Assembly (NCBI GenBank): GCA_965208065.1
Contig: OZ242313.1
Location: 2,976,001 to 3,040,000 of the forward strand
Reading direction: 5' to 3'
From: Bin103 sp002238925
GTDB lineage: Bacteria > Spirochaetota > Spirochaetia > SZUA-6 > Bin103
DNA length: 64,000 nt
A model generated the notes under the pieces. The model worked only from the letters and a program-made list of their open reading frames with translations, made no database searches and was not told the origin of the DNA. Positions 8,264 through 16,578 of the stretch are shown in pieces (position 1 is the first letter of the stretch; every line of letters begins with the position of its first letter). The position numbers and the translations under genes are program-made.

Positions 8264-9835
8264 TCAGTAGATGCTGTCCATCTGCCAGGCATTGAGCGAC
8301 TCCAGCACCGCGGGAGCGCCCTGTGCGCGCAGCGATACGCCGAGGCTGTCGCCGCGCTCGGGATAGACCCGTTCCGACAGGCACTGGCGCCCGTTGACGA
8401 ACACTTCGACCACGCTGCGGTCAACGAAGATCCGCAGTTGCAACTTCTCCTCCGGGGCGAGGCGCAACGAAGCCGTTTCCGGTGCCCGCGACAGCACGTC
8501 GGGGGCGGTCGAGGAATAGGTGTTGTCCAGAGTGACCAGACTGTCGCGCGCCGCGGTCTGGTGGACGCGGTCGCGAAAGCCGCGCTCGGGGTAGAAGCCG
8601 AAGCGGGTGAACTCCTCGCGCCCCGGCGAGCGCAGCACGTTCAGGTCTACCATCGGGGCACTGCCGGCATCGATCTCGGCCGCCAGCTCCATGGTGTTGC
8701 CGCTGATGCCGTCGAGCACCACCTCCCGGTTGGCGGGCAACTCGGTGCGGCCCACGTGCCGGTGCGCGCCGCGCAGCGACTCGACCGCGGCCACCGGATC
8801 CTGGCTGAGCTGGTCGCCGTTCACAGTCAGGCGCCGCGGCAGGGTCATGATCTGGTTCCAGCCGCGGGTCGGCTTGGCGGGGTTCATGTTGAAGATCACG
8901 ATAACGCCGCCGGCGCCGTCCGGAGTAGCCGACGGTGCGTGCACGCCAGCCGGGAGCGCGGGTCCGTGGTTGAACTTTGCGCCGTGGGTCACCACGAACT
9001 TGTCGCGCTCGGTATCGTAGTCGCCGAGCAGATACTGGCCGCCGCTCATGTGGCTGAAGAACAGCAGGATGTGGCGCTGTCCGTCGCCGGAGCCGATCGG
9101 CCAGAAGTACGGGCAGGCGCCGTCATCGCCCACCAGCGTGTAGAGGTCGTCCTCCACGAATGGATGCAGGTATTCCCAGGTGGCGAGATCGTCGGAACGG
9201 AGCAGAAAGTTGGCGCAGATCGGCTTGCCGCCGGGGCCGGCCGGACGGGTACCGCCCGACAGCGAGTAGTAGCGGCCGTCCTTGCTCCAGATGCAGGGGT
9301 CGAACACCCGGTACGGCGGCGGTGAGCCGTCGGGCCGGCGCATCGGGATCACCGCCGCGCCGGTGACCTTGTGCCAGTTGAGCAGCAGCGGATCGCTGGA
9401 GGTAGCGACCATGTTGCCGACCTCGGTGCCGTGGTATATGGCGATCACGCGGTCTTCCTCCACCAGCGTGGCACCGGAGAAGCACTTGTCCTCCGGGCTC
9501 GGATAGATGCAGTACGGCAGGTCGCGCCAGTGAACGAGGTCATCACTGACCGCGTGGCCCCAGTGCTGGCGCGTGTCCTCCGGCGGATACGCCTGGTAGA
9601 ACAGGTGCCAGCGGCCCTGCCAGAAGCACAGTCCGTTGGGGTCGTTGAGGCTGGCTTCCGGATTGACGTAGTGGTACTGCGGTCGATGCGGATCGGCAGC
9701 ATAGCCGGCGCGCGCAGCGTGCAGCCGCTGCATCAGCGGGTTGTCGGCCAGCGCCCGCTCCTGCTCTTCCAAACTGGTGGGAAACGCGTGGAACGGAACC
9801 TTGGACTTGGGCCAGACCTTTTGCACGGTACTCAT
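8264..9835 (-). CDS. GH32-like glycoside hydrolase with an altered ECP motif
   Basis: 523 residues from ATG 9835. The five-bladed propeller start shows SLNDPNGLCFW, the GH32 nucleophile motif with the Asp intact, then HWGHAVSDDLVHW and CFSGATLVEED. The RDP motif reads VFDPCIWSKDG. The ECP motif, which normally holds the acid/base Glu, reads GACPYFWPIG, so the Glu is Ala. A beta-sandwich domain follows (about 380-523), ending in LRIFVDRSVVEVFVNG, as in invertases. Function is probably action on, or binding of, a fructose-containing or similar sugar; standard catalysis is uncertain. The ATG at 9835 is preferred over an upstream ATG because a good promoter (9846-9874) lies just before it. Confidence 0.8.
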   Translation of the reverse strand: MSTVQKVWPKSKVPFHAFPTSLEEQERALADNPLMQRLHAARAGYAADPHRPQYHYVNPEASLNDPNGLCFWQGRWHLFYQAYPPEDTRQHWGHAVSDDLVHWRDLPYCIYPSPEDKCFSGATLVEEDRVIAIYHGTEVGNMVATSSDPLLLNWHKVTGAAVIPMRRPDGSPPPYRVFDPCIWSKDGRYYSLSGGTRPAGPGGKPICANFLLRSDDLATWEYLHPFVEDDLYTLVGDDGACPYFWPIGSGDGQRHILLFFSHMSGGQYLLGDYDTERDKFVVTHGAKFNHGPALPAGVHAPSATPDGAGGVIVIFNMNPAKPTRGWNQIMTLPRRLTVNGDQLSQDPVAAVESLRGAHRHVGRTELPANREVVLDGISGNTMELAAEIDAGSAPMVDLNVLRSPGREEFTRFGFYPERGFRDRVHQTAARDSLVTLDNTYSSTAPDVLSRAPETASLRLAPEEKLQLRIFVDRSVVEVFVNGRQCLSERVYPERGDSLGVSLRAQGAPAVLESLNAWQMDSIY

Positions 9836-9845
9836 GTTGGCGCCT

Positions 9846-9874
9846 ACCATACGAGCACGGCGGCGCAGCATCAA
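9846..9874 (-). promoter_or_regulatory. Promoter of the GH32-like gene
   Basis: TTGATG (9874-9869) and TATGGT (9851-9846) are spaced by 17 nt on the minus strand. The ATG at 9835 lies 10 nt beyond the -10 box, giving an almost leaderless transcript. Confidence 0.55.
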
Positions 9875-9942
9875 CGGGTGGGGAAAGGATTACGCACGGA
9901 TTGGCGCCGATCTGGTACAGTGCGCCACGGAGTCCATGACAA

Positions 9943-11577
9943 GTGACAGGATATGATGCGATGGCGCAGGTTCTGGCGGCCGAGGGGGTAACATTCCTCT
10001 CCGCGTTTCCGCTGCAGAACCTGATCGAAAGCAGCGCAAAGATCGGCATTCGCCCGGTGATCTGCCGCCAGGAGCGGACCGGAGTCAACATCGCGGACGG
10101 GTATGCGCGCGTGACCAACGGAGCCGGGCTCGGCGTGTTCACCATGCAGTACGGTCCCGGCGCCGAGAACGCATTCTCCGGCGTCGCCCAGGCGTACGCC
10201 GACTCGGTGCCGATGCTGCACCTGGCCGGCGGCTCGCCGAGTGGCCGCCAGGGCGTGGCGCCGACGTTCGATCCGGTGCGCGCCTACCGCTCGGTTACCA
10301 AGTGGGCGGCACAGATCCGCACCGCCGGCGACGTGCCGGCCATGATGCGGCGCGCTCTCGGCCAACTCCGCAATGGCCGGCGCGGCCCGGTGCTGCTGGA
10401 GATGGTGCACGACGCCATGGGGCAGGACTACCCCGGCGACACCGTCGACTACACGCCGGTACGGGGCCACCGTTCGGCGGCGGCGGGCGAGGACGTGCGC
10501 GAGCTGATCGCCGCCCTGCTGGAGGCTCGCAATCCGATCGTGGTGGCCGGCCAGGGCGTGCTGTACGGCGAGGCCAGCGCGGAGCTGGTAGCGTTCGCCG
10601 AATTGGCGCAGATCCCGGTGATGACCACCCTGGCCGGCAAGAGCGCGTTCCCGGAGAACCACGCGCTCGCGCTCGGTACCGGCGGCCTGACCCGCACCCT
10701 GATGGTGTCGCGCTTTCTCGCCGAAGCGGACCTGATCGTCGGGATCGGCACCAGCTTCACAATCAACACCTTCACCACGCCGATGCCGGCCGGCACCACC
10801 CTCGCCCAGGTGACCAACTGCGGCGAGGATATCGGCAAGGACTACCCGGTGGCGCTGGGCGCGGTTGGCGATGCGGCACTGGTGCTGGAACAGATGAGCG
10901 AGGAGTACCGGCGCCAGGACGGCCCCACGGTGCGCGGCGACGGCAACGGTGCGGCGGCGCGGGTGGCGGCGGTGAGCGCCGAGTTTTCCGCTCGGTGGGA
11001 ACCGCACTCCACCACCGACGAGGTCCCGATCAGCCCGTATCGGGTAATTCGCGAATTGCAGCAGGCGTTCGACGTCGCCAACACCATCATCACCCACGAT
11101 TCCGGCTATCCGCGCGACCAACTCGTACCGATGTGGAAGAGTGAGGCCCCACGTGGCTACCTCGGCTGGGGCAAGTCCACGCAGCTCGGTTACGGGCTGG
11201 GTCTGGCCATCGGAGCCAAGCTCGCGGCCCCGGAGAAGAGCGTGGTCAACCTGATGGGCGAAGCGGCGTTCGGCATGTCGGGTCTGGACGTGGAGACCGC
11301 GGTGAGGTCAGAGATCCCGATCGTTACCGTGGTGCTCAACAACGGCGTAATGACCAAGTACGACAGCCACATGCCGGCGGCGTCGGAGCGGTACGGCAGC
11401 AATCGGCTGGGCGGCAACTACGCCGCCATCGGCGCGGCGCTCGGCGCGCATGCCGAACGGGTCAGCGATCCGGGCGAGTTGGCCGCCGCACTGCGCCGCG
11501 CCCAGGCCGCCAACCGCGACGGCAGGCCGGCCCTGGTCGAGGTGATGAGCAAGGTGGAACCGCAGGTCGCCACCTGA
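9943..11577 (+). CDS. Thiamine diphosphate-dependent enzyme, acetolactate synthase-like
   Basis: 544 residues with the three ThDP-enzyme domains: an N-terminal pyrimidine-binding domain (RQERTGVNIADGYARVT, with the activating Glu), a central domain (RNPIVVAGQGVLYGEA, PVMTTLAGKSAFPENH) and a C-terminal cofactor domain (GWGKSTQLGYGLGLAIGAKL). The metal-binding GDG of the family is replaced by GEA in NLMGEAAFGMSGLDVETA, followed by VVLNN at the usual distance. It is likely a decarboxylase, lyase or carboligase acting on a 2-keto acid; there is no acetolactate synthase small subunit or ilvC nearby. The GTG start at 9943 is chosen; an in-frame ATG at 9961 is possible. A TACAGT box at 9916-9921 may be its -10. 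Confidence 0.85.
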   Translation: MTGYDAMAQVLAAEGVTFLSAFPLQNLIESSAKIGIRPVICRQERTGVNIADGYARVTNGAGLGVFTMQYGPGAENAFSGVAQAYADSVPMLHLAGGSPSGRQGVAPTFDPVRAYRSVTKWAAQIRTAGDVPAMMRRALGQLRNGRRGPVLLEMVHDAMGQDYPGDTVDYTPVRGHRSAAAGEDVRELIAALLEARNPIVVAGQGVLYGEASAELVAFAELAQIPVMTTLAGKSAFPENHALALGTGGLTRTLMVSRFLAEADLIVGIGTSFTINTFTTPMPAGTTLAQVTNCGEDIGKDYPVALGAVGDAALVLEQMSEEYRRQDGPTVRGDGNGAAARVAAVSAEFSARWEPHSTTDEVPISPYRVIRELQQAFDVANTIITHDSGYPRDQLVPMWKSEAPRGYLGWGKSTQLGYGLGLAIGAKLAAPEKSVVNLMGEAAFGMSGLDVETAVRSEIPIVTVVLNNGVMTKYDSHMPAASERYGSNRLGGNYAAIGAALGAHAERVSDPGELAAALRRAQAANRDGRPALVEVMSKVEPQVAT

Positions 11578-11583
11578 CCCGGA

Positions 11584-11608
11584 CCGCCGGGCTGCTGCTA
11601 CCCGGCGG
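11584..11608. terminator. Hairpin between convergent genes
   Basis: CCGCCGGG at 11584-11591 and CCCGGCGG at 11601-11608 form a perfect 8-bp GC stem with a 9-nt loop. It overlaps the stop of the minus-strand peptidase and follows the stop of the ThDP enzyme. There is no T-run, so it is at best a weak bidirectional terminator. Confidence 0.35.
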
Positions 11609-12794
11609 CCTGCGATTCGGTCGCGGTGGCGAGCCGCAACGCCATCCGGCAGGCCAGCTCGAAGTCGTCCAGGTTCAGGGTCTCGTTGATGGTGTGGGCG
11701 TTGCGCTGGCCGACGCCCATGGTCACCGTGGGGATACCGCGGGCGGTAAGCGAGTTGGCATCGAGCCCGCCGTCGGCAATGTGAAACTGCGGAGTCGCGC
11801 CGGCGCTCTGCGCCGCGGCGGCCGCCGCGAGCACGCACGGTTCGTTGAGCGGCAGCTTGAACGACTCGTAGTCGAGCGTCGCCGAAACCTTGACCCGGCC
11901 GGTCACGCCGTCGACGTTGATCGCGCGGGCGGCGGCACGCCGGAACGCCTGCTCGAACTCGCGCACGATGCGCTTGCGGAACGTGGGATCGTGACTGCGC
12001 GCCTCGGCACGCACGATGGCGCTGTCGGACACCACGTTGGTGGCCTCGCCGGCCTGGATCACGCCAACATTGCTGGTACCGCTTCCGTCGTCCTTCTCCA
12101 CCTTGCCGTGCCAACCGGCGCGGTCCAGGTCGGCGATGGCGCGTGCCGCGATAGCAATGGCGCTCACGCCGCGCTCCGGTGCGCCACCGGCGTGGCTCGC
12201 CACCCCGCCTACCTCGATGTGCAGGCGGTACGCGCCGGTGGCGCCGACCACCAGGCGCGCGGCGCCGCCGCCGTCCCAGTTGAAGGCGAGCCGCGGATTG
12301 CCCAGTGATGCCTTGGACACTCGCTGCGAACCCTGCAGACCCACCTCCTCCTGGACGAACCAGCAGAACGTGACCGGCGGATGCGGCAGGCCCCGTTCCA
12401 CGATCTCCAGGGCAGCCGCCAGCAGCATGGCGCACGCCGCGCGGTTGTCGGCGCCGAGGCCGGTACCGCGGCTCGCCGAGCGCACCTCGCGGCCGCGCAG
12501 CAGCGGCTTGCTGCCGACGCAGATCGGCACGGTATCGAGGTGACCGGCAAGCAGCCGCCGCGCGCCGCGCCGTGTTCCCTTCAGCTTGAGAATCAGGTTG
12601 CCGGTGTCGCCGTTGAGCGGCGTACGGCGCTGCACGCGGTCGTTGACGATGATCTCGGCCGGTACGCCCGCCGCGCGCAGCTTGCCGGTGACGTAGCGCG
12701 ATACCTCCGCCTCTTCGCCGCTCTTGCCGGGAATGGCCATCAGTTCCATGGCCAGGTCGCGCGCCCGGGTCAGATCAGGTTCCCGATCGCTCAT
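11598..12794 (-). CDS. M20 family metallopeptidase (PepT/ArgE-like)
   Basis: 398 residues. The first zinc ligands and catalytic Asp are in GHLDTVP (about residues 89-95), the bridging Asp in GLGADNRAACAML, and the catalytic Glu pair in WFVQEEVGLQGS. A dimerisation domain interrupts the catalytic fold (about 185-300, HIEVGGVASHAGGAPERG), and the last ligand lies near HTINETLN. M20 enzymes hydrolyse peptides or N-acyl amino acids in the cytoplasm. The ATG overlaps the stop of the upstream desaturase by 4 nt (ATGA), indicating one transcription unit. It may process peptides brought in by the Opp-type importer, but there is no direct evidence. Confidence 0.9.
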   Translation of the reverse strand: MSDREPDLTRARDLAMELMAIPGKSGEEAEVSRYVTGKLRAAGVPAEIIVNDRVQRRTPLNGDTGNLILKLKGTRRGARRLLAGHLDTVPICVGSKPLLRGREVRSASRGTGLGADNRAACAMLLAAALEIVERGLPHPPVTFCWFVQEEVGLQGSQRVSKASLGNPRLAFNWDGGGAARLVVGATGAYRLHIEVGGVASHAGGAPERGVSAIAIAARAIADLDRAGWHGKVEKDDGSGTSNVGVIQAGEATNVVSDSAIVRAEARSHDPTFRKRIVREFEQAFRRAAARAINVDGVTGRVKVSATLDYESFKLPLNEPCVLAAAAAAQSAGATPQFHIADGGLDANSLTARGIPTVTMGVGQRNAHTINETLNLDDFELACRMALRLATATESQAAG

Positions 12795-13834
12795 GCCGGG
12801 CGCCCGGTCATTGCCGAAGCCGGCAGCGCGGCTCGGTACTGGTAAGCGGGATCCTTCTTCTGGCGGCGCTGGATCTCGAAGATCTGCGACCAGGCGGCCA
12901 GCAAGCCACGCGGGCTCGGCGGCAGGTCGTGGCGGATAAGCCTGTGCAGTCTAGCGAGGCGGTAGCAGGGCACTGCCGCATACATATGGTGCTCAATGTG
13001 GTAGTTCATGTGCCAATACAGAAATCGCAACAGCGGGTTGAGAATGATGGTACGGGTAGATAAGCGGAAATCGGACACATTGTCCAGTAACCCGACATGC
13101 TGAGTCGCGTTGCACAGGTACTGAATTCCGCCGGCGTAGAAACGGGTGAAGGTGGTGACCAGGGGCAGCGCCCACCACCCCATCGCAACACTCACGATCA
13201 CGATAGCGCCATGGCCAAGCAGCAGGATGCGCGCCCAGTTGCCCAGCCGCCGGCGCAGCACCGGGTCGGATGAGGGAAACAGCATCCCTTCCCAGCCGCC
13301 GCCGATCCGCCCCGCACTCCAGCGGCTCGAGGTGCTGACCGTGTGCCAGCACCCGCGCCAGTCGAAAGTGGCGATGCGCAGCAGCGCGGGCAGCGTGACC
13401 GTCTGCGGCAGGATCACCTCCTGGTCGTCCGGCGGATGCAGCGTGTACTTGTGGTGCGCGGTGTGCGACGCCCAGAAGTGGACGTGGTTGTAGCAGCCCC
13501 AGAACGAGAACACCCACAGAAACGCGCGGTTGAGCCACCGGGTGCGGAACACCGAGTCATGAACCAGTTCGTGGAAACCGTTGACCAGGAAACTGCTGCA
13601 CGTGCCGTGCACGAAGAACAGCAGCATCACCAGCGGCCACGCCAGGCGTCCCACCGACCACACGGCCACGCCGCCGGTGCCCGCCAGCACCGCAAGGAAA
13701 CCGACTGTCTGCACAAACCCGGGCAGATCGCTGCGCCGGTTCAACGCCACCAGCGTATCGCGGCTCAACGGCGACCGATACCACGAAATCCGCCTCCGAT
13801 CGCCGCCCGCCCGGCCACCACGCACCTCACTCAC
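12791..13834 (-). CDS. Membrane fatty-acid desaturase family protein
   Basis: About 347 residues from GTG 13834. The three histidine boxes of the family are present: HELVHD, HTAHHKY and HIEHHMY. They are embedded among four hydrophobic helices (LVMLLFFVHGTCSSFLV and others). Di-iron membrane enzymes of this class desaturate acyl lipids or hydroxylate hydrocarbons and carotenoids; the substrate is unknown. The long upstream open frame is antisense junk. The GTG at 13834 is supported by TAAAGT (13843-13848) ending 8 nt earlier on the minus strand, an apparent leaderless start. The gene is coupled by a 4-nt overlap to the M20 peptidase. Confidence 0.85.
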   Translation of the reverse strand: MSEVRGGRAGGDRRRISWYRSPLSRDTLVALNRRSDLPGFVQTVGFLAVLAGTGGVAVWSVGRLAWPLVMLLFFVHGTCSSFLVNGFHELVHDSVFRTRWLNRAFLWVFSFWGCYNHVHFWASHTAHHKYTLHPPDDQEVILPQTVTLPALLRIATFDWRGCWHTVSTSSRWSAGRIGGGWEGMLFPSSDPVLRRRLGNWARILLLGHGAIVIVSVAMGWWALPLVTTFTRFYAGGIQYLCNATQHVGLLDNVSDFRLSTRTIILNPLLRFLYWHMNYHIEHHMYAAVPCYRLARLHRLIRHDLPPSPRGLLAAWSQIFEIQRRQKKDPAYQYRAALPASAMTGRPA

Positions 13835-13902
13835 GCGCCCGAACTTTACCACACCGGGGGCCCGTTTGCCAGCGAAGTCCGCGACGACGGAGCGGCAATG
13901 AA

Positions 13903-13932
13903 ACGGGGCCGTCCCCAGAGGAACGGCCCCGT
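13903..13932 (-). terminator. Strong hairpin downstream of the sugar-binding protein gene
   Basis: ACGGGGCCGT at 13903-13912 and ACGGCCCCGT at 13923-13932 form a perfect 10-bp stem with a 10-nt loop. On the minus strand it begins about 20 nt after the stop of the binding-protein gene, is preceded by seven Ts and followed by TTCATT. It probably terminates the LplBC-A transcript and insulates the desaturase gene. Confidence 0.65.
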
Positions 13933-13952
13933 CAAAAAAAGGTGATGAACGG

Positions 13953-15596
13953 TTAGTTCTGCATCGCGGCAGCGGCGTCCATCGCCTCCTGGAAGGTGTC
14001 CACGTACTCCTGGATGCCGAGAGCATCAAGGCCGGCGACGTAGGAATCCCAGTCAGCGTCCAGATCCTTCTGGCCGGTGATGAACGCGGCCATGTTCTGG
14101 CGCACGTAGGTCTGTGCTTCGGCCTGGATCTGGGCAATCCGTTGCGCGACCTCTTCGGGGAAGTAGAGGCCGCCGGAAGTACCACGGCCAATTGGGATTT
14201 GCATGTCCTGCGGCGGCACGTGCGGGATGTACTTGTCGCTCTCCAGGACCAGGAAGCGCTCATAGCCTTCCACCTTGGTAATGTCCTGATCGGCCACCCA
14301 GCCGTTGAACAGGTCGAAGTGCCAGAAGATCAGCTCCATCATCCAGGCGTCCTGGCGCGGGGTGTCGCCCCAGGCATGGGGCGCGCCCCAGACAATGCCC
14401 TGCTTGCCGTGCAAGCCCAACTCGCCCGGCTCGGCATAGCGCCAGTTCACGACGCCTTCCGAGTTCTCCTGCAGGCCCCAGATCTCCATGATCGTGCCTT
14501 CTTCGGTATACGCCCAGTTGGCCATCTCCATCGCCTTGCGTGCCTGGGCGTCGCTGGCCTTGCTGGTGATGGCGAACTTGCCGACGCTGACGCCGGATGG
14601 CCAGTAGGCGGTCTGACGAAGGCCGGAGGGACCCATCAGCGGCGGTACCGCGCGGTACTGCGGCCACAGGTCGTCGTTGCGCGGGAACATGCGGTTGTGG
14701 CCCGCGGTGTAGGAACCGACCACGTACGGCTCGGTGTTGGTTACCGCGCGCGCCGCATCGAGGTTCTGCGTGAACGCCTGCGGATCAATCAGACCCTGCT
14801 CGTACAAGCCGCGCATATAGCGCAGGCCATCACGCCACTCAGGCTTGTTGGCGTTGAAGTCCACTTCCTTGTTGTGGTTCATGTACAGGTAGCTGGCGCC
14901 GTCGTTGTAGATGAACGGGTTCATCGGGTAGTCGTACACGTCCGCGGACCAGGTGCCGGTGGCGCCGGTCAACGGAATCTCGTCCGCCTCGCCGTTGCCA
15001 TTGGGATCCTGATTCTTGAAAGCCAGCAACACGGCTTCCAGATCTTCGGTGGTGTCCGGCATCTGCAGACCCAGGTTGTCCAGCCAGGTGGTGTTCATCC
15101 ACAGCTTCTGCCTCACCGAGCAGTGGTAGCACTCCTCGAAGTGCGGCAGCGTGTAAATGTTGCCGTCCGGCGTGGTGATCTCGGGCCGGAAGTAGGGCTT
15201 GAACTCGAACGCCGCCAGGATGTCCGGAGCGTGGTCGATCAGGTCGTTCAACGGCTGCAGGACGCCCTGGCCGCCATAGCGCATCTGGTCGGCGTTGGTG
15301 AAGCTGCCCGCCCAGAAGATTTCCGGATAGTCGCCGGAAGCCAGCAGCAGGTTCTGCTTCTGCTGCTTCTCCTGGTTCGGCACCGCCACCCACTCGATCT
15401 CCACGCCGAATTTCTCTTCCATCCAGGCGGTGTACTCGTTCTCCGGCGAATCCAGCGTTACGATGCGCGGGTTCAGTCCGCCGAACATGGTCAGTTGTAC
15501 CACTTCGCCGGGAGCCGCGCCCTCGCCCTCGCCCGCGGCGAAGGCCAACGTGCCGGCCAGCATAAGCACGACCAGCGTCAATAGAGTCTTTCTCAC
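13953..15596 (-). CDS. Extracellular solute-binding protein, LplA-like (carbohydrate ABC importer)
   Basis: 547 residues. The signal peptide is KTLLTLVVLMLAGTLAFAAG, followed by an acidic linker and no lipobox Cys. The mature protein has the type I sugar-binding pattern of the LplA family (NEYTAWMEEKFGVEIEWV, LLLASGDYPEIFWAG, YTLPHFEECYHCS). It captures an oligosaccharide or sugar derivative in the periplasm for the two permeases encoded upstream. The GTG at 15596 is chosen because GAGGAG lies about 10 nt upstream and the signal peptide begins there. No matching ATPase is encoded in the cluster; such systems often share an MsmX-type ATPase. A hairpin terminator follows. Confidence 0.92.
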   Translation of the reverse strand: MRKTLLTLVVLMLAGTLAFAAGEGEGAAPGEVVQLTMFGGLNPRIVTLDSPENEYTAWMEEKFGVEIEWVAVPNQEKQQKQNLLLASGDYPEIFWAGSFTNADQMRYGGQGVLQPLNDLIDHAPDILAAFEFKPYFRPEITTPDGNIYTLPHFEECYHCSVRQKLWMNTTWLDNLGLQMPDTTEDLEAVLLAFKNQDPNGNGEADEIPLTGATGTWSADVYDYPMNPFIYNDGASYLYMNHNKEVDFNANKPEWRDGLRYMRGLYEQGLIDPQAFTQNLDAARAVTNTEPYVVGSYTAGHNRMFPRNDDLWPQYRAVPPLMGPSGLRQTAYWPSGVSVGKFAITSKASDAQARKAMEMANWAYTEEGTIMEIWGLQENSEGVVNWRYAEPGELGLHGKQGIVWGAPHAWGDTPRQDAWMMELIFWHFDLFNGWVADQDITKVEGYERFLVLESDKYIPHVPPQDMQIPIGRGTSGGLYFPEEVAQRIAQIQAEAQTYVRQNMAAFITGQKDLDADWDSYVAGLDALGIQEYVDTFQEAMDAAAAMQN

Positions 15597-15657
15597 TTGG
15601 AAAGCTCCTCCTCTTGGGTTGATTTCCTGGTGCAACGCACCGTAGTGGAATCCATGG

Positions 15658-16578
15658 TTAACCTTTCAACGACCCGATCATTACGCCCTTGACAAAGTGC
15701 TTCTGGGCAAAGGGATAGAGAATCATCACCGGAACGCTGGCGATGACGATAACAGCATACTTGAGGATGTCGACCAAGCCCTCGCGGGCAATCTCCTGAC
15801 TGGCGCGCATGGTGGCGCGCGCCGCGTCGTTGAGAATCAGCACGTTGCGCAGGATGATCTGCAGCGGGAACATGTTGGTATCGTGCAAGTAGATGAGCGC
15901 GTCGAAGTAGGCGTTCCAGTGCCCGACCGCGTACATCAGCACCAGCACGGCGATGATCGGCTTCGACAGCGGTAGCACCACGTGCCATACGAAGCTCAGG
16001 TCGCTGCAGCCGTCGATATCGGCCGCCTCCACCAGTTCATCGGCAATGGTGGACTGAAAGAAGGTCCGCGCGATGATGACCTGCCACACCGCCAGCGCCT
16101 GTGGCAGCACCATCGCCAGGCGCGTGTTCAGAATGCCGACCGCCCGGACCGTCAGGTAGGTAGGAATCAGGCCGCCGTAGAACATGAGCGTGAACACCAG
16201 CCCCATCATGATCACCTTGCGGCCGTAGAAGTCGCGCCGCGACAGCGGGTAGGCGATCAGAATGGTCATGACCACGTTGATGGTCGTCCCGACCGTGGTG
16301 TAGATGACGCTGTTCTGGAAGCCGAGCACGATCTGCGGGTACCCGAGTGCGGTCTTGTACCCTTGCAGCGTCGGCTCGACCGGCAGCAGCCACACCTTGC
16401 CGGTGGTTACCGCGCGCCCGGAACTGAACGAAGAGCTGATCACGTAGATGAGCGGATACAGCACCACAAGCAGAATGATGGTGAGAAACGCGGCCACGAA
16501 AAACAGGAATATCCGGTCGCCGAAGGACTCCCGGATGCGCGTTCGCGGCAGCGGCGCAGCGGCGGATCCGGCTACCAC
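15658..16578 (-). CDS. Carbohydrate ABC permease, LplC/YtcP-like
   Basis: 306 residues with six transmembrane helices, the first being FLFFVAAFLTIILLVVLYPL, and the EAA coupling loop EAADIDGCSDLSFVWHVVLP. LplC/YtcP-type permeases form a heterodimer with an LplB-type partner. The GTG start at 16578 overlaps the end of the LplB-like gene by 7 nt. A 61-nt gap separates it from the binding-protein gene downstream. Substrate unknown, presumably a complex glycan breakdown product. Confidence 0.92.
   Translation of the reverse strand: MVAGSAAAPLPRTRIRESFGDRIFLFFVAAFLTIILLVVLYPLIYVISSSFSSGRAVTTGKVWLLPVEPTLQGYKTALGYPQIVLGFQNSVIYTTVGTTINVVMTILIAYPLSRRDFYGRKVIMMGLVFTLMFYGGLIPTYLTVRAVGILNTRLAMVLPQALAVWQVIIARTFFQSTIADELVEAADIDGCSDLSFVWHVVLPLSKPIIAVLVLMYAVGHWNAYFDALIYLHDTNMFPLQIILRNVLILNDAARATMRASQEIAREGLVDILKYAVIVIASVPVMILYPFAQKHFVKGVMIGSLKG

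Noticed and set aside
5976..8270. 764-codon plus-strand open frame
   Set aside because: Antisense to the ABC permease and ATPase, which show all family motifs; long shadows are expected at this GC content.
13835..14263. 5' extension of the desaturase frame
   Set aside because: Ser/Arg-rich antisense of the binding-protein gene; homology begins near GTG 13834, which also follows a TAAAGT box.
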